Source: Chitinophagaceae bacterium (lineage in GTDB: Bacteria > Bacteroidota > Bacteroidia > Chitinophagales > Chitinophagaceae). Taken from it: DNA of 64,000 nucleotides. Where the stretch lies: NCBI GenBank assembly GCA_016715365.1, contig JADKAM010000011.1, forward strand, positions 38,108 to 102,107. Reading direction: 5' to 3'. Position 1 is the stretch's first letter. Each line of letters starts with the position of its first letter. This document shows positions 36,797-45,932 of the stretch, piece by piece. A program made the position numbers and the translations under genes. The notes under the pieces were generated by a model. It saw only the letters and a program-made list of their open reading frames with translations, did not search any database and was not told the DNA's origin.

Positions 36797-38119
36797 CTAA
36801 TCTTTTTCCTTTAATAAAAAATAACAAAGTAATGCAGCAATTATCATCAGTACACCGCCAATTTGTACAGCTGCAAGCCTGTCGTTGTTCAATACGTTTT
36901 TCATTACCCAGCCAAAGCCAAGTGAAGCAATGATCTCGGGAAGCACAATGAAAAAATTAAAAATGCCCATATAAACGCCAACCTTATTTTCAGGCAAAAC
37001 ACCACTTAACATGGCATAAGGCATCGACAGGATACTTGCCCAGGCTATACCTACACCCGTCATACAGCCATACAGCATATATTTATTTTCAACAAATGCC
37101 ACACTTATTAAACCAATCGCTCCGCACAATAAGCAAATGCTATGCGTTAATTTTCTGCCCAGTTTATTGGCGATGGATGGAAGCACAAAAGCAAATGCAA
37201 ATGTGACAACATTGTAAAAAGCCAGAGTAAGGCCTCCAAAGTTTGTTCCTTCACCATATAAAGGATCCGTTTCGCTGGTTGCATGAAATATATTTCGGGC
37301 CACAGCCGTGTTATAATAAAACCACATTAAAAACAAACCAGGCCAGGTAAAGAACTGAACCAATGAAAGTATTTTCATTTTTTTAGGCATGTTTGCGATG
37401 GCATGTAATATCTCTTTTATCCCACCGCCAAAACCCCGGTTAGATTCCTGTACTTTGTCTTTAAATCCAAGGTCAGGTGGCGGGTATTCTTTTGACGTAA
37501 ACACAGTATATAAAACTGCAGCTAAAAAGAAGAATGCTCCAATGTAAAAACTCCATTTTACATTATCGGGAATTACACCACTTGCTGCAGTTGAACTAAA
37601 GCCAAGCCAGTTGGTCATCATATAAGGCAGGGCCGATGCAATACTCCCTCCTAAACCTATCATCAGGCTTTGCATAACAAACCCTTGTGTACGTTGTTTC
37701 TCATTCAGTTTGTCGGCAACAAATGCCCTGAAAGGCTCCATAGCTACATTACCAAAAACATCCATGATCCAGAGCAAACCCGCTGCCATCCAAAGCACAC
37801 TGCTGTGTGGCATAAACACAAGAGCGATGGTGCTGAAAATTGCGCCAATCAAAAAATAAGGCCGCCTTCTTCCAAATTTCGGATGCCAGGTGCGGTCACT
37901 CATGTATCCGATTATTGGCTGAACCAGCAAACCTGTTAATGGCGCTGCCAGGAAAAGAAAAGGGATTTCATCCGCATTGGCATGAAGATGTTCATAGATA
38001 GGCCCCATATTAGCCCTTTGTAAATCCCAGCCAAACTGGATTCCAAAGAAACCAACACTCATATTTATGATCTGTGAAAGACTTAGTTTGGGCTTTTCCC
38101 ATTGAGCAATTTCAGACAT
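36797..38119 (-). CDS. MFS sugar transporter (GPH/SLC45-like)
   Basis: A 440-residue inner-membrane protein with 12 predicted spans. It has the features of disaccharide/proton symporters of the sucrose/maltose type: FFGIQFGWDLQRANMGPIYE at the start and the loop GYMSDRTWHPKFGRRRPYF, with the conserved D-R-T and R-R-R cluster. Members in Bacteroidota sit in maltose/starch clusters and import maltose. An operator-like palindrome precedes it by 28-44 nt. It is cotranscribed with the following GH13 gene. Confidence 0.87.
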   Translation of the reverse strand: MSEIAQWEKPKLSLSQIINMSVGFFGIQFGWDLQRANMGPIYEHLHANADEIPFLFLAAPLTGLLVQPIIGYMSDRTWHPKFGRRRPYFLIGAIFSTIALVFMPHSSVLWMAAGLLWIMDVFGNVAMEPFRAFVADKLNEKQRTQGFVMQSLMIGLGGSIASALPYMMTNWLGFSSTAASGVIPDNVKWSFYIGAFFFLAAVLYTVFTSKEYPPPDLGFKDKVQESNRGFGGGIKEILHAIANMPKKMKILSLVQFFTWPGLFLMWFYYNTAVARNIFHATSETDPLYGEGTNFGGLTLAFYNVVTFAFAFVLPSIANKLGRKLTHSICLLCGAIGLISVAFVENKYMLYGCMTGVGIAWASILSMPYAMLSGVLPENKVGVYMGIFNFFIVLPEIIASLGFGWVMKNVLNNDRLAAVQIGGVLMIIAALLCYFLLKEKD

Positions 38120-38146
38120 AGCAATCGTTTTTGTAAATGAAGCAAT

Positions 38147-38163
38147 TGTGTAAAAAATACACT
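38147..38163. promoter_or_regulatory. Operator-like palindrome (MFS gene), one mismatch
   Basis: TGTGTA-AAAAA-TACACT, 28-44 nt before the MFS start codon. Only the last base differs from the exact motif. Confidence 0.55.
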
Positions 38164-38234
38164 TTGCTAAAAATACAATAAATAATTACCCGACAAAAAT
38201 TATTCTGGTAATTGCTTAAAAGATTGAGCTGCTT

Positions 38235-39611
38235 TTATTTGTAATCGTAAACAATATAGCCCCACTGTTCAATACTAAACTGATGAGCGGTATCTACTTT
38301 TTCTTTTGTACCCAGGAAAAGATTCAGTGGCTCACCGGCAATGGATGCATCTTTAATGCTGAACTTTTGTGGTTGTTTTGACAAGTTAAGAATCACTGCC
38401 ACTTTGTGGCCGTCTTTCTCCCGCAGATAAGCAAAGATTGAACTATCGGCAGTACTTACTAATTTTTTATATGAAGCATCCGCGGCCAATGCTGCATTGG
38501 ATTTACGAAGACTAAGCAAGGTCTTATAAAAAGGAGCCATATCCATTTCGCCTTCCCAGGGTATTGTATCTTTTACAAAGAATTTAAGGCGCTTTTTATT
38601 CATATCTTCCTGCCCGTTGTAAATAAGCGGCACACTCTGGTACATGGTTTGAGAAAACACAGCAAACGTTTTATACGCATCTCCATACTTTTCAAATTCA
38701 GTACCATTCCAGCTGTTCTCATCATGGTTGGTGGTAAAGAACATGCGGTAAGCATTTTTGGGGTAATTCAAATTATCTGCATTGATAAGCGAATCAAACT
38801 GCACCACCGTTTTTTTACCGGCATACAATTCTGTCATAGCAACCATAATATCCCACGCATAGGTCTCATCAAAGCCGGCATCATATAATTCCAGTTTCTT
38901 TCCTTCGGCCAGCATAAAAACATGTTTGCTTTTTCTCAGCTCAGTAATACATTCCTTCCAGAAATCCATTGGCACATCATCAGCCACATCACAACGAAAT
39001 CCATCAATACCGGTTTCAGTTACCCAGAATTTCATGGCATCAATCATACTGTCGCGTAATTCTTTATTTGCATAATTCAATTTGCGAACATCGGTCCAGT
39101 CGTAAGGCGCAATATATTTTCCCAAAGAATCTTTTGCATAAAAATCAGGATGTGCTTTCATCCAATGATTATCGGGTGCGCTGTGATTGGCAACCCAATC
39201 GGTAATCACTTTAAAGCCCATTTCGTGTGCATGCTTTACAAAAGCTTTCCAGTCATCCATGGTACCAAACTCAGAATTGAATCCTTTATAATCCTTTACT
39301 GCATAATAACTGCCCAGGTCTTTTTCGGTCATCTTTCTTCCCTCCACACCTATGGGTGTTATGGGCATGAACCACAAAACCTCTACACCCATATCTTTTA
39401 ATCTTGGCAATGCTTTTTCAAATGCTGTGATGGTTCCTTCCTTAGTAAATTGCCTGAGGTTTATTTCATAAATATTACTTTGTGCACTCCAGGCAGGATG
39501 ACTGGAAGTTGCTTCTACAACAGGTTCTTTATCCTTTTTTTCATTGCAGCTTATCAGAAGTATTGAAAATAAAAGTACAGGTAAGAATGATGAGAGAATA
39601 TTTTTTTTCAT
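38235..39611 (-). CDS. GH13 alpha-amylase family lipoprotein
   Basis: A 458-residue lipoprotein (lipobox LISC) with a short linker and a GH13 barrel. The catalytic residues are Asp208 (GFRCDVADD), Glu236 (FMLAEGKK) and Asp297 (TTNHDENSWNG). A C-terminal beta domain ends the protein. It is smaller than SusG and has no obvious extra binding domain. The lipid anchor puts it on a membrane, probably at the surface, to cut alpha-glucans. It is 115 nt upstream of the MFS gene on the same strand; no operator-like site was seen in front of it. Confidence 0.88.
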   Translation of the reverse strand: MKKNILSSFLPVLLFSILLISCNEKKDKEPVVEATSSHPAWSAQSNIYEINLRQFTKEGTITAFEKALPRLKDMGVEVLWFMPITPIGVEGRKMTEKDLGSYYAVKDYKGFNSEFGTMDDWKAFVKHAHEMGFKVITDWVANHSAPDNHWMKAHPDFYAKDSLGKYIAPYDWTDVRKLNYANKELRDSMIDAMKFWVTETGIDGFRCDVADDVPMDFWKECITELRKSKHVFMLAEGKKLELYDAGFDETYAWDIMVAMTELYAGKKTVVQFDSLINADNLNYPKNAYRMFFTTNHDENSWNGTEFEKYGDAYKTFAVFSQTMYQSVPLIYNGQEDMNKKRLKFFVKDTIPWEGEMDMAPFYKTLLSLRKSNAALAADASYKKLVSTADSSIFAYLREKDGHKVAVILNLSKQPQKFSIKDASIAGEPLNLFLGTKEKVDTAHQFSIEQWGYIVYDYK

Positions 39612-39734
39612 ACAGCTTATTTTTTGAAAGTTAATATTTTTATTCGCATCCCTGCAAATATTTTATAGAAAACATTTCCTTTTGGTCTTTGCGTCAATTT
39701 GTACACTAACTCAGTTAAATCCTGCTTCATGTCA

Positions 39735-40331
39735 TCACATCGCATGCCTGCTTTCCAATACTTTGATAATATCATTCAGCTTAAAACCCTTTGCCTGCAA
39801 CAGTATCAGATAATGAAATAAAAGATCGGCAGCTTCTCCCTTAAACAAATCTACCTGGTCATCCTTTGCTTCTATTATCAGTTCAACCGCTTCCTCACCT
39901 ACTTTTTGTGCAATTTTATTTATGCCTTTTTCAAATAACGAACTGGTGTAAGATTTTTCGTCCGGATTATTTTTTCTTTCTGCAATTATATTTTCAAGCT
40001 TTTCTAAAAAATTATCAGACACATTTTTTTCATTCCAGCAGGTATCTGCACCTGTATGACAAACAGGACCTGCAGGATTTACTTTTATCAATAAGGTATC
40101 CTGATCGCAATCAACTTTAATTTCTTTTACAAAAAGATAATTACCGCTTTCTTCTCCCTTTGTCCACAAACGGTTTTTACTGCGGCTGAAAAAAGTAACC
40201 TGTTGCAATTCATTTGTTTTATTTAGTGCTGATTCATTCATAAAGCCAAGCATCAATACTTTCTCAGTTTCAGCATCCTGAATAACTGCGGGCACAAGCC
40301 CATTGGAATATTTTTTAAAATTTACTTTCAT
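39735..40331 (-). CDS. hisIE: Bifunctional phosphoribosyl-AMP cyclohydrolase / phosphoribosyl-ATP pyrophosphatase
   Basis: HisIE carries out steps 2 and 3 of histidine synthesis. The 198-residue protein has the HisI domain first (MLGFMNESALNKT, TFFSRSKNRLWTKGE, and the metal-binding CDQDTLL and CHTGADTCW) and then the HisE pyrophosphatase helices (QKVGEEAVELIIEA and EAADLLFHYLILL). It overlaps the hisF stop codon by 4 nt and is the last gene of the operon. Confidence 0.95.
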   Translation of the reverse strand: MKVNFKKYSNGLVPAVIQDAETEKVLMLGFMNESALNKTNELQQVTFFSRSKNRLWTKGEESGNYLFVKEIKVDCDQDTLLIKVNPAGPVCHTGADTCWNEKNVSDNFLEKLENIIAERKNNPDEKSYTSSLFEKGINKIAQKVGEEAVELIIEAKDDQVDLFKGEAADLLFHYLILLQAKGFKLNDIIKVLESRHAM

Positions 40332-41086
40332 AATCTTACCGGTATTTTTTGCTGAAATAAATATTGTTTTAATGCTGGAATTTCAATTTCCTTATAATGA
40401 AAAATGCTGGCTGCCAAAGCTGCATCAGCATGAGCTGTTTCAAATACTTCTTTAAAATGAGCACATGTTCCTGCGCCCCCTGACGCAATGACCGGCACCC
40501 TTAAAGAACCGGATAATGCTGCAGTAATATCCAGCGCAAATCCATTCTTTGTACCGTCATTATTCATGCTGGTCAATAATATTTCGCCGGCACCTGCATC
40601 AACTGCCTGCTTTGCCCAGTCTGTTGTTTTGGTTGCTGTTTTTGTTCTGCCGCCATGTAAATACACGTACCATTCACCATCTGCTTCTTTCTTTGTATCG
40701 ATAGCCAAAACCACACATTGACTGCCAAAAACATTTGCCAGGTCTTTTATCAATTCCGGATTTTTATACGCTGCTGTATTTACAGAGATTTTATCGGCTC
40801 CGTTTTGCAAAAGAACAGTCACATCATCAACCGAACTGATTCCTCCACCCACCGTAAAAGGTATATTGATGTTGGCCGCAATCCTTTTCACCAGCTCAAC
40901 CAGTGTTTTCCTTTTTTCAACAGTTGCCGTTATATCCAGAAAAACCAGTTCATCGGCCCCTTGTTGGGAATACAGCATCGCCAGTTCTACCGGATCACCG
41001 GCATCACGGATGCTTTCAAAATTTATTCCTTTGACCGTGCGGCCATCTTTAATATCCAGGCAGGGTATGATTCTTTTTGTAAGCAA
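40328..41086 (-). CDS. hisF: Imidazole glycerol phosphate synthase, cyclase subunit
   Basis: HisF is the (beta/alpha)8 cyclase that partners HisH. The 252-residue sequence starts RIIPCLDIKDGRTVKG, and has ELVFLDI, a phosphate-binding SVNTAAYKNPELI, and VIASGGAG near the end. The start appears to be TTG at 41086, giving the family's usual MLTKRIIPCLD; no in-frame ATG lies nearby. It follows hisA by 16 nt. Confidence 0.95.
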   Translation of the reverse strand: MLTKRIIPCLDIKDGRTVKGINFESIRDAGDPVELAMLYSQQGADELVFLDITATVEKRKTLVELVKRIAANINIPFTVGGGISSVDDVTVLLQNGADKISVNTAAYKNPELIKDLANVFGSQCVVLAIDTKKEADGEWYVYLHGGRTKTATKTTDWAKQAVDAGAGEILLTSMNNDGTKNGFALDITAALSGSLRVPVIASGGAGTCAHFKEVFETAHADAALAASIFHYKEIEIPALKQYLFQQKIPVRL

Positions 41087-41102
41087 TGTTTTAAAATATG
41101 AA

Positions 41103-41822
41103 TTATGAGTTATGAATAATGAGTTGTTCCAATGTTACCAGATTCTCGTAAATAGCTTTACCAATGATTACTCCGGAACAACCTATCTCTTTCAGTTGTT
41201 TTACATCATCCATATTACCTACACCACCGCTGGCTGTTAAATTAATTTCAGGATGTGCTGCAATAATTTTTTTGTACAGATCAATTGAAGCACCCTGCAT
41301 CATTCCGTCTTTGGAAATATCAGTACAGAAAATATTGGTTGCGCCAAGGCCAATCAGCTTTCCCACAAAATCAAAAATATTAACACCGCCATCTTCCAGC
41401 CAGCCGCTGATCTTTACATTTTCATTTAACACATCGGCACCAATAAAAAAATGATCTGCGCCAAATTCCATTAACCATTCTTCCAGTGTTTCGGGATCTT
41501 TTACCGCCAGGCTGCCAATGGTAACCATGGATGCGCCGGCGCTTAGTATAGCTTCAACATCGTTTATTTGTTTTATACCACCACCAAAATCAATGACCAG
41601 ATCTGTTGCTGACGCAATACTTTCCAGAACACTCATATTGCAGATCTTTCCTGCCCTGGCTCCATCCAGGTCTACAATATGTAACCGTTCAAAGCCAGCT
41701 CCTGCAAATTGTTTGGCAACCTCAACTGGATTTTCATTGTATATTTTTTGCTGTGCATAATCCCCTTTAGTGAGACGAACACATTTGCCGTTAATAATAT
41801 CAATTGCAGGAATGATGATCAT
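41103..41822 (-). CDS. hisA: ProFAR isomerase (HisA)
   Basis: HisA opens the ribose ring of ProFAR in histidine synthesis. The 239-residue barrel begins IIPAIDIINGKCVRLTKGDY, with catalytic Asp in PAIDI, and has FGGGIKQINDVEAIL and LTASGGVGNMDDV. Its ATG overlaps the hisH stop by 4 nt. Confidence 0.95.
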   Translation of the reverse strand: MIIIPAIDIINGKCVRLTKGDYAQQKIYNENPVEVAKQFAGAGFERLHIVDLDGARAGKICNMSVLESIASATDLVIDFGGGIKQINDVEAILSAGASMVTIGSLAVKDPETLEEWLMEFGADHFFIGADVLNENVKISGWLEDGGVNIFDFVGKLIGLGATNIFCTDISKDGMMQGASIDLYKKIIAAHPEINLTASGGVGNMDDVKQLKEIGCSGVIIGKAIYENLVTLEQLIIHNS

Positions 41823-42406
41823 ATGTTTTGTATAAAGTTTTTTAAAATTGTTTCCCCTGTTATTCCCGATTTCTCGGGATGAAACTGCACCCCGTAAAAA
41901 TTATTTTTTTGCAACGCAGCACTGTACGGGAAAATATAATCTGTCTTTGCTACAGTATCCTTGGATAAAGCTGCATAATAGCTATTCACGGTATAAACAA
42001 AATCGCCTTCAATCAATCCGGTAAATAAAACAGATTTGAGATCATACATGTTGTTCCATCCAACCTGGGGCACTTTACATACAGGAGATTCAAAAAGTCT
42101 TATCTCACTATCAAATATTCCCAGGCAGGAGGTATCTCCTTCGGCTGAATGTGTGCACATTAACTGCATACCCAGGCAAATGCCCAAAACTGGTTGTTTT
42201 AGATCAACTATAATTTTTACCAACCCGTTTTGGTGTAAATACTGCATTGCCGGCCCTGCATGCCCCACTCCCGGAAAAATTATTTTATCTGCCTTTTGAA
42301 TTGTTTCAGCATCATCTGTAACTACTGAAGACACTCCAATTCTCTGCAATGCATATTGCACACTCTGTACATTACCTGCATTATATTTTATAATAGCAAC
42401 CTTCAT
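41819..42406 (-). CDS. hisH: Imidazole glycerol phosphate synthase, glutaminase subunit
   Basis: HisH is a class I glutaminase that supplies ammonia to HisF. The 195-residue sequence has the nucleophile Cys in VLGICLGMQLMC and catalytic His and Glu in VQFHPEKSG. It starts directly after the hisB stop codon with no gap. Confidence 0.95.
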   Translation of the reverse strand: MKVAIIKYNAGNVQSVQYALQRIGVSSVVTDDAETIQKADKIIFPGVGHAGPAMQYLHQNGLVKIIVDLKQPVLGICLGMQLMCTHSAEGDTSCLGIFDSEIRLFESPVCKVPQVGWNNMYDLKSVLFTGLIEGDFVYTVNSYYAALSKDTVAKTDYIFPYSAALQKNNFYGVQFHPEKSGITGETILKNFIQNI

Positions 42407-43549
42407 TTATAAAACTCCTTTTGTTGATGGAAGTGAATCATTGTTAACATCTCTTTTAACTGCCATTTTTATTGTCCTCGCAAACCCTTTAAAGATGGAT
42501 TCAATTTTATGATGTTCATTTTCTCCTTCGGCTTTAATATTCAAATTACATTTAGCTGCATCGCTGAAAGATTTAAAGAAATGAAAAAACATTTCTGTCG
42601 GCATCTCTCCTATTTTTTCTCTTTTAAATGCAGCTTCCCAAACAATCCAGCTCCTTCCACCAAAATCAATAGCCACCTGTGCCAGGCAATCATCCATGGG
42701 CAATAAAAAACCATAACGTTCTATTCCTTTTTTATCACCCAGGGCTTTTGCAAGCGCTTCTCCAAGGGCAATACCGGTATCTTCAATACTATGGTGTTCG
42801 TCAATATGCAGATCGCCCTTACAGGTTATTGCCAGATCAATATTTGCATGGCGGGCAATCTGGTCTAGCATATGATCAAAAAATGGCAAGCCGGTTTTAT
42901 TATTTGCCTTTCCTGTTCCATCCAGGTTTAACTCAACCGTAATTTTAGTCTCGTTGGTATTGCGTTGGAGTGTGACGATACGTGGCGGTAATTTTAAATA
43001 ATTATAGATATCAGCCCAACCGGTTGTTTCCAGCACAATCACTTTTTTTCGCAGATCATCAATCGTATCATTGATTTCTGTAAGACCCAATGCCGGATCA
43101 ATATTTAACCATAACCCTTTGCAGTTTAAATTTTTTGCCAGTTGCATATCGGTAATACGGTCGCCAATAACATAAGAATTTGCCAGGTCGTAATCTGAAT
43201 TATTGATGTAATTAAAAAGCAGTGCTGTACCGGGCTTACGTGTTGGCGCATTATCAGCAGGCAATGTTTTGTCAATGATCACTTCTTCAAAAATCACAGA
43301 TTCATTGAGCAGGCTTTTCATCAACAGGTTTTGTACCGGCCAGAAATTTTCTTCGGGAAAAGATGCTGTACCCAATCCGTCCTGGTTGGTAACCATTACC
43401 AGTTCAAAATTTAGCTCTTTTGCAATCCTGCGCAGGTAATAAAACATATCGGGATAAAATTCCAGCTTGCTGAAATCATCCAGTTGATAAGTGGGTGGTG
43501 CTTCTTTAATTAAGGTGCCGTCCCTGTCAATAAACAATACTTTTTTCAT
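42407..43549 (-). CDS. hisB: Bifunctional histidinol-phosphatase / imidazoleglycerol-phosphate dehydratase
   Basis: The 380-residue protein fuses two activities. Residues 1-165 are a HAD-type phosphatase (FIDRDGTLIKEAP with the catalytic Asp pair; GDRITDMQLAKN). Residues 190-380 are the dehydratase (DLHIDEHHSIEDTGIALG and the metal-binding ENEHHKIESIFK). It overlaps hisC by 4 nt. The fused form also occurs in enterobacteria. Confidence 0.95.
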   Translation of the reverse strand: MKKVLFIDRDGTLIKEAPPTYQLDDFSKLEFYPDMFYYLRRIAKELNFELVMVTNQDGLGTASFPEENFWPVQNLLMKSLLNESVIFEEVIIDKTLPADNAPTRKPGTALLFNYINNSDYDLANSYVIGDRITDMQLAKNLNCKGLWLNIDPALGLTEINDTIDDLRKKVIVLETTGWADIYNYLKLPPRIVTLQRNTNETKITVELNLDGTGKANNKTGLPFFDHMLDQIARHANIDLAITCKGDLHIDEHHSIEDTGIALGEALAKALGDKKGIERYGFLLPMDDCLAQVAIDFGGRSWIVWEAAFKREKIGEMPTEMFFHFFKSFSDAAKCNLNIKAEGENEHHKIESIFKGFARTIKMAVKRDVNNDSLPSTKGVL

Positions 43550-44622
43550 GGTATATATTTCTTTAAGGCTGATAATAAATTTTTATTTTCTGCCGGTGTG
43601 CCGATGCTGATACGCAAACAGTTTTGGCAGCCGGTTTCCTTGCTGCGGTTGCGCACTACAATTTCATTGGATGCCAGGTATTGATAAAGCAGATTGGCAT
43701 CATCTACCCGGATTAAGATAAAATTGGCATCGGATGCATAGACCGTTCTTACAAATGAAAGATCACGGAATTCATTTATCAATATTTCTTTTTGCTGCAC
43801 CACTTCTTTGATCCATTCATTTACCTGCTCCGTATTTTGCAATGCCTCCAGCGCCAGTTGCTGTGAGGCTTCATTGATATTATACGGTGGTTTAACTTTG
43901 TTAAACAGGTCAATAATATCCAGCGATGCGTAACATAAGCCCAGCCGTAAAGCCGCCAGGCCCCACGCTTTGGATAAAGTTTGTATCACGATAAGGTTTG
44001 GATATTCCGTCAGCTCTTGTATAAAGGTTTTTTGTTTTGAATAGTTGATATAGGCTTCATCAATGATAACTATTCCCGGAAAATTATTCAGCAGCAATTG
44101 TACATCTGCCCGGTTCATACTGTTACCAGTTGGATTGTTGGGAGAACAGACGAATAATAATTTTGTATTGTTGTCTGTTGCCTGCAGTATACCTTCCACA
44201 TCCAATTGAAATGCAGCCGTGAGATTAACCTTTCGTATTTCAACATCATTGATTTCGGCATTAACAGCATACATACCATAAGTTGGCGGACAAATAATTA
44301 CATTGTCTTTTCCGGGATCACAAAAAATGCGGTAAGCAAGATCAATGATCTCATCGCTGCCATTACCAATGCAGATATTTTCGGCAGGTACTCCTTTAAT
44401 ACCTGCCAGTTGAAATTTTAATTGCCATTGCAAAGGATCGGGATAGCGGTTGAACCTTGCCCCCAGCCCCTCTTCACCAGTAGCGGGGAGCGGAGAACCG
44501 TACCCATTTTCATTGGCATCCAAAAACACTGAGGCTTTGCCGGTAAACTCATGCCGTGCAGAAGAATATGGCTTTAGATTTTTGATATTACCCCGTACTA
44601 AACTGCTGAGTTCAAATTTCAT
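43546..44622 (-). CDS. hisC: Histidinol-phosphate aminotransferase
   Basis: HisC is a PLP-dependent fold type I aminotransferase. I chose ATG 44622 over a TTG two codons earlier, giving 358 residues. The PLP lysine lies in QTLSKAWGLAALRLG. FVCSPNNPTGN and the substrate phosphate-binding Arg region near the end (CLRISIGTPAEN) support the call. It starts 2 nt after the hisD stop. Confidence 0.94.
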   Translation of the reverse strand: MKFELSSLVRGNIKNLKPYSSARHEFTGKASVFLDANENGYGSPLPATGEEGLGARFNRYPDPLQWQLKFQLAGIKGVPAENICIGNGSDEIIDLAYRIFCDPGKDNVIICPPTYGMYAVNAEINDVEIRKVNLTAAFQLDVEGILQATDNNTKLLFVCSPNNPTGNSMNRADVQLLLNNFPGIVIIDEAYINYSKQKTFIQELTEYPNLIVIQTLSKAWGLAALRLGLCYASLDIIDLFNKVKPPYNINEASQQLALEALQNTEQVNEWIKEVVQQKEILINEFRDLSFVRTVYASDANFILIRVDDANLLYQYLASNEIVVRNRSKETGCQNCLRISIGTPAENKNLLSALKKYIP

Positions 44623-44624
44623 TT

Positions 44625-45914
44625 TCAATTATTTATTTCATTTAACCTGATGCTGACTGCATTTTTATGTGCAGTCAACCCTTCTGCAGCAGCCATTGTT
44701 TCAACTGCTTTGCCAATATTTTGTATACCTGCTTTACTTATCTGCTGAAAAGTTATTTTTTTAACGAAACTATCTAACGACACGCCGCTATAAGCTTTTG
44801 CATTACCATTGGTGGGTAGTGTATGATTGGTTCCTGATGCATAATCACCGGCACTTTCAGGTGAATAATGACCCAGGAAAACACTGCCTGCATTGATAAT
44901 TTTTTCTGTAAATTCTTCTGCCTTGTCACTTGCAATGATCAAATGCTCAGGTGCGTATTCATTTAGCAGATCAAAAGCATCCGTAACATTTTCCAGTACA
45001 ATAAACAGGCTGTTTTGCAGTGCCTGTGCAGCAATTGCTTTTCTTGGTAAAGCAGATAATTGTTTTTCAATCTCATCCTGCACCCTTTCCACAATTGAAA
45101 GTGACGATGCAACCAACAATACCTGGCTGTCTGCACCATGCTCTGCCTGGCTAAGCAGGTCTGCAGCAACAAAAGACGGAATGCAGGTTTCATCTGCATA
45201 AACAGCCAGCTCACTTGGTCCTGCCGGCATATCAATGGCTACGCCTGCTGCATTAACCAATTGCTTGGCGCAGGTTACATATTGGTTTCCGGGGCCAAAT
45301 ATTTTATTCACTTTGGGAACTGATTGTGTACCGTAAGCCATAGCCGCTATCGCCTGCACACCGCCAATCTTATAAATATTTTTTATACCGATCAATTGCG
45401 CTACATATAAAATAACCGGATTTATTTCGCCATTTTTATCAGGCGGCGTACAAACAATAATTTCTTTGCAACCGGCCAGCACAGCTGGTATACCCAGCAT
45501 AAGCATAGTAGAAAACAAAGGAGCTGTGCCCCCGGGAATATATAAACCAACTTTTTCAATGGCAACAGATTTTCGCCAGCAAAGCACACCCGCGGCAGTT
45601 TCAATTTTGTTTACCGTTTCTTTTTGTGATTCATGAAATGCAGTAATATTATTCTTTGCAACTTCAATCGCAGTTTTTAAATCTGCATCAACATGTAAAG
45701 CCGCTTCTGCTATTTCACTTTCTGTGACAGCAAAATCATTCAGCACTGCGCCATCAAATTGTGCTGTGTACATATTTATGGCAGTATCACCGTTTAATTT
45801 TACATCATCAAGTATAGCTGATACTTTAGTTTCAAGCTGCCTGTAATCAAAGACAGGCCGCATCAAAATATTTTGCCATGTACTTTTTTCTGGATTTATA
45901 TAAGTATTATTCAT
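44625..45914 (-). CDS. hisD: Histidinol dehydrogenase
   Basis: HisD makes the two final oxidations, histidinol to histidine, with NAD. The 429-residue sequence has KVGLYIPGGTAPLFST, the signature GPGNQYVTCAKQLV, DMPAGPSELAVYAD with zinc ligands further on, and APEHLIIASD. It starts 18 nt after hisG. Confidence 0.95.
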   Translation of the reverse strand: MNNTYINPEKSTWQNILMRPVFDYRQLETKVSAILDDVKLNGDTAINMYTAQFDGAVLNDFAVTESEIAEAALHVDADLKTAIEVAKNNITAFHESQKETVNKIETAAGVLCWRKSVAIEKVGLYIPGGTAPLFSTMLMLGIPAVLAGCKEIIVCTPPDKNGEINPVILYVAQLIGIKNIYKIGGVQAIAAMAYGTQSVPKVNKIFGPGNQYVTCAKQLVNAAGVAIDMPAGPSELAVYADETCIPSFVAADLLSQAEHGADSQVLLVASSLSIVERVQDEIEKQLSALPRKAIAAQALQNSLFIVLENVTDAFDLLNEYAPEHLIIASDKAEEFTEKIINAGSVFLGHYSPESAGDYASGTNHTLPTNGNAKAYSGVSLDSFVKKITFQQISKAGIQNIGKAVETMAAAEGLTAHKNAVSIRLNEINN

Positions 45915-45932
45915 TGTAGACTTGTTAATCAG

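Noticed and set aside
39612..39734. Possible operator before the GH13 lipoprotein gene
   Set aside because: TTTGTACAC near 39690 has only part of one half-site and no matching second arm at 5-nt spacing.
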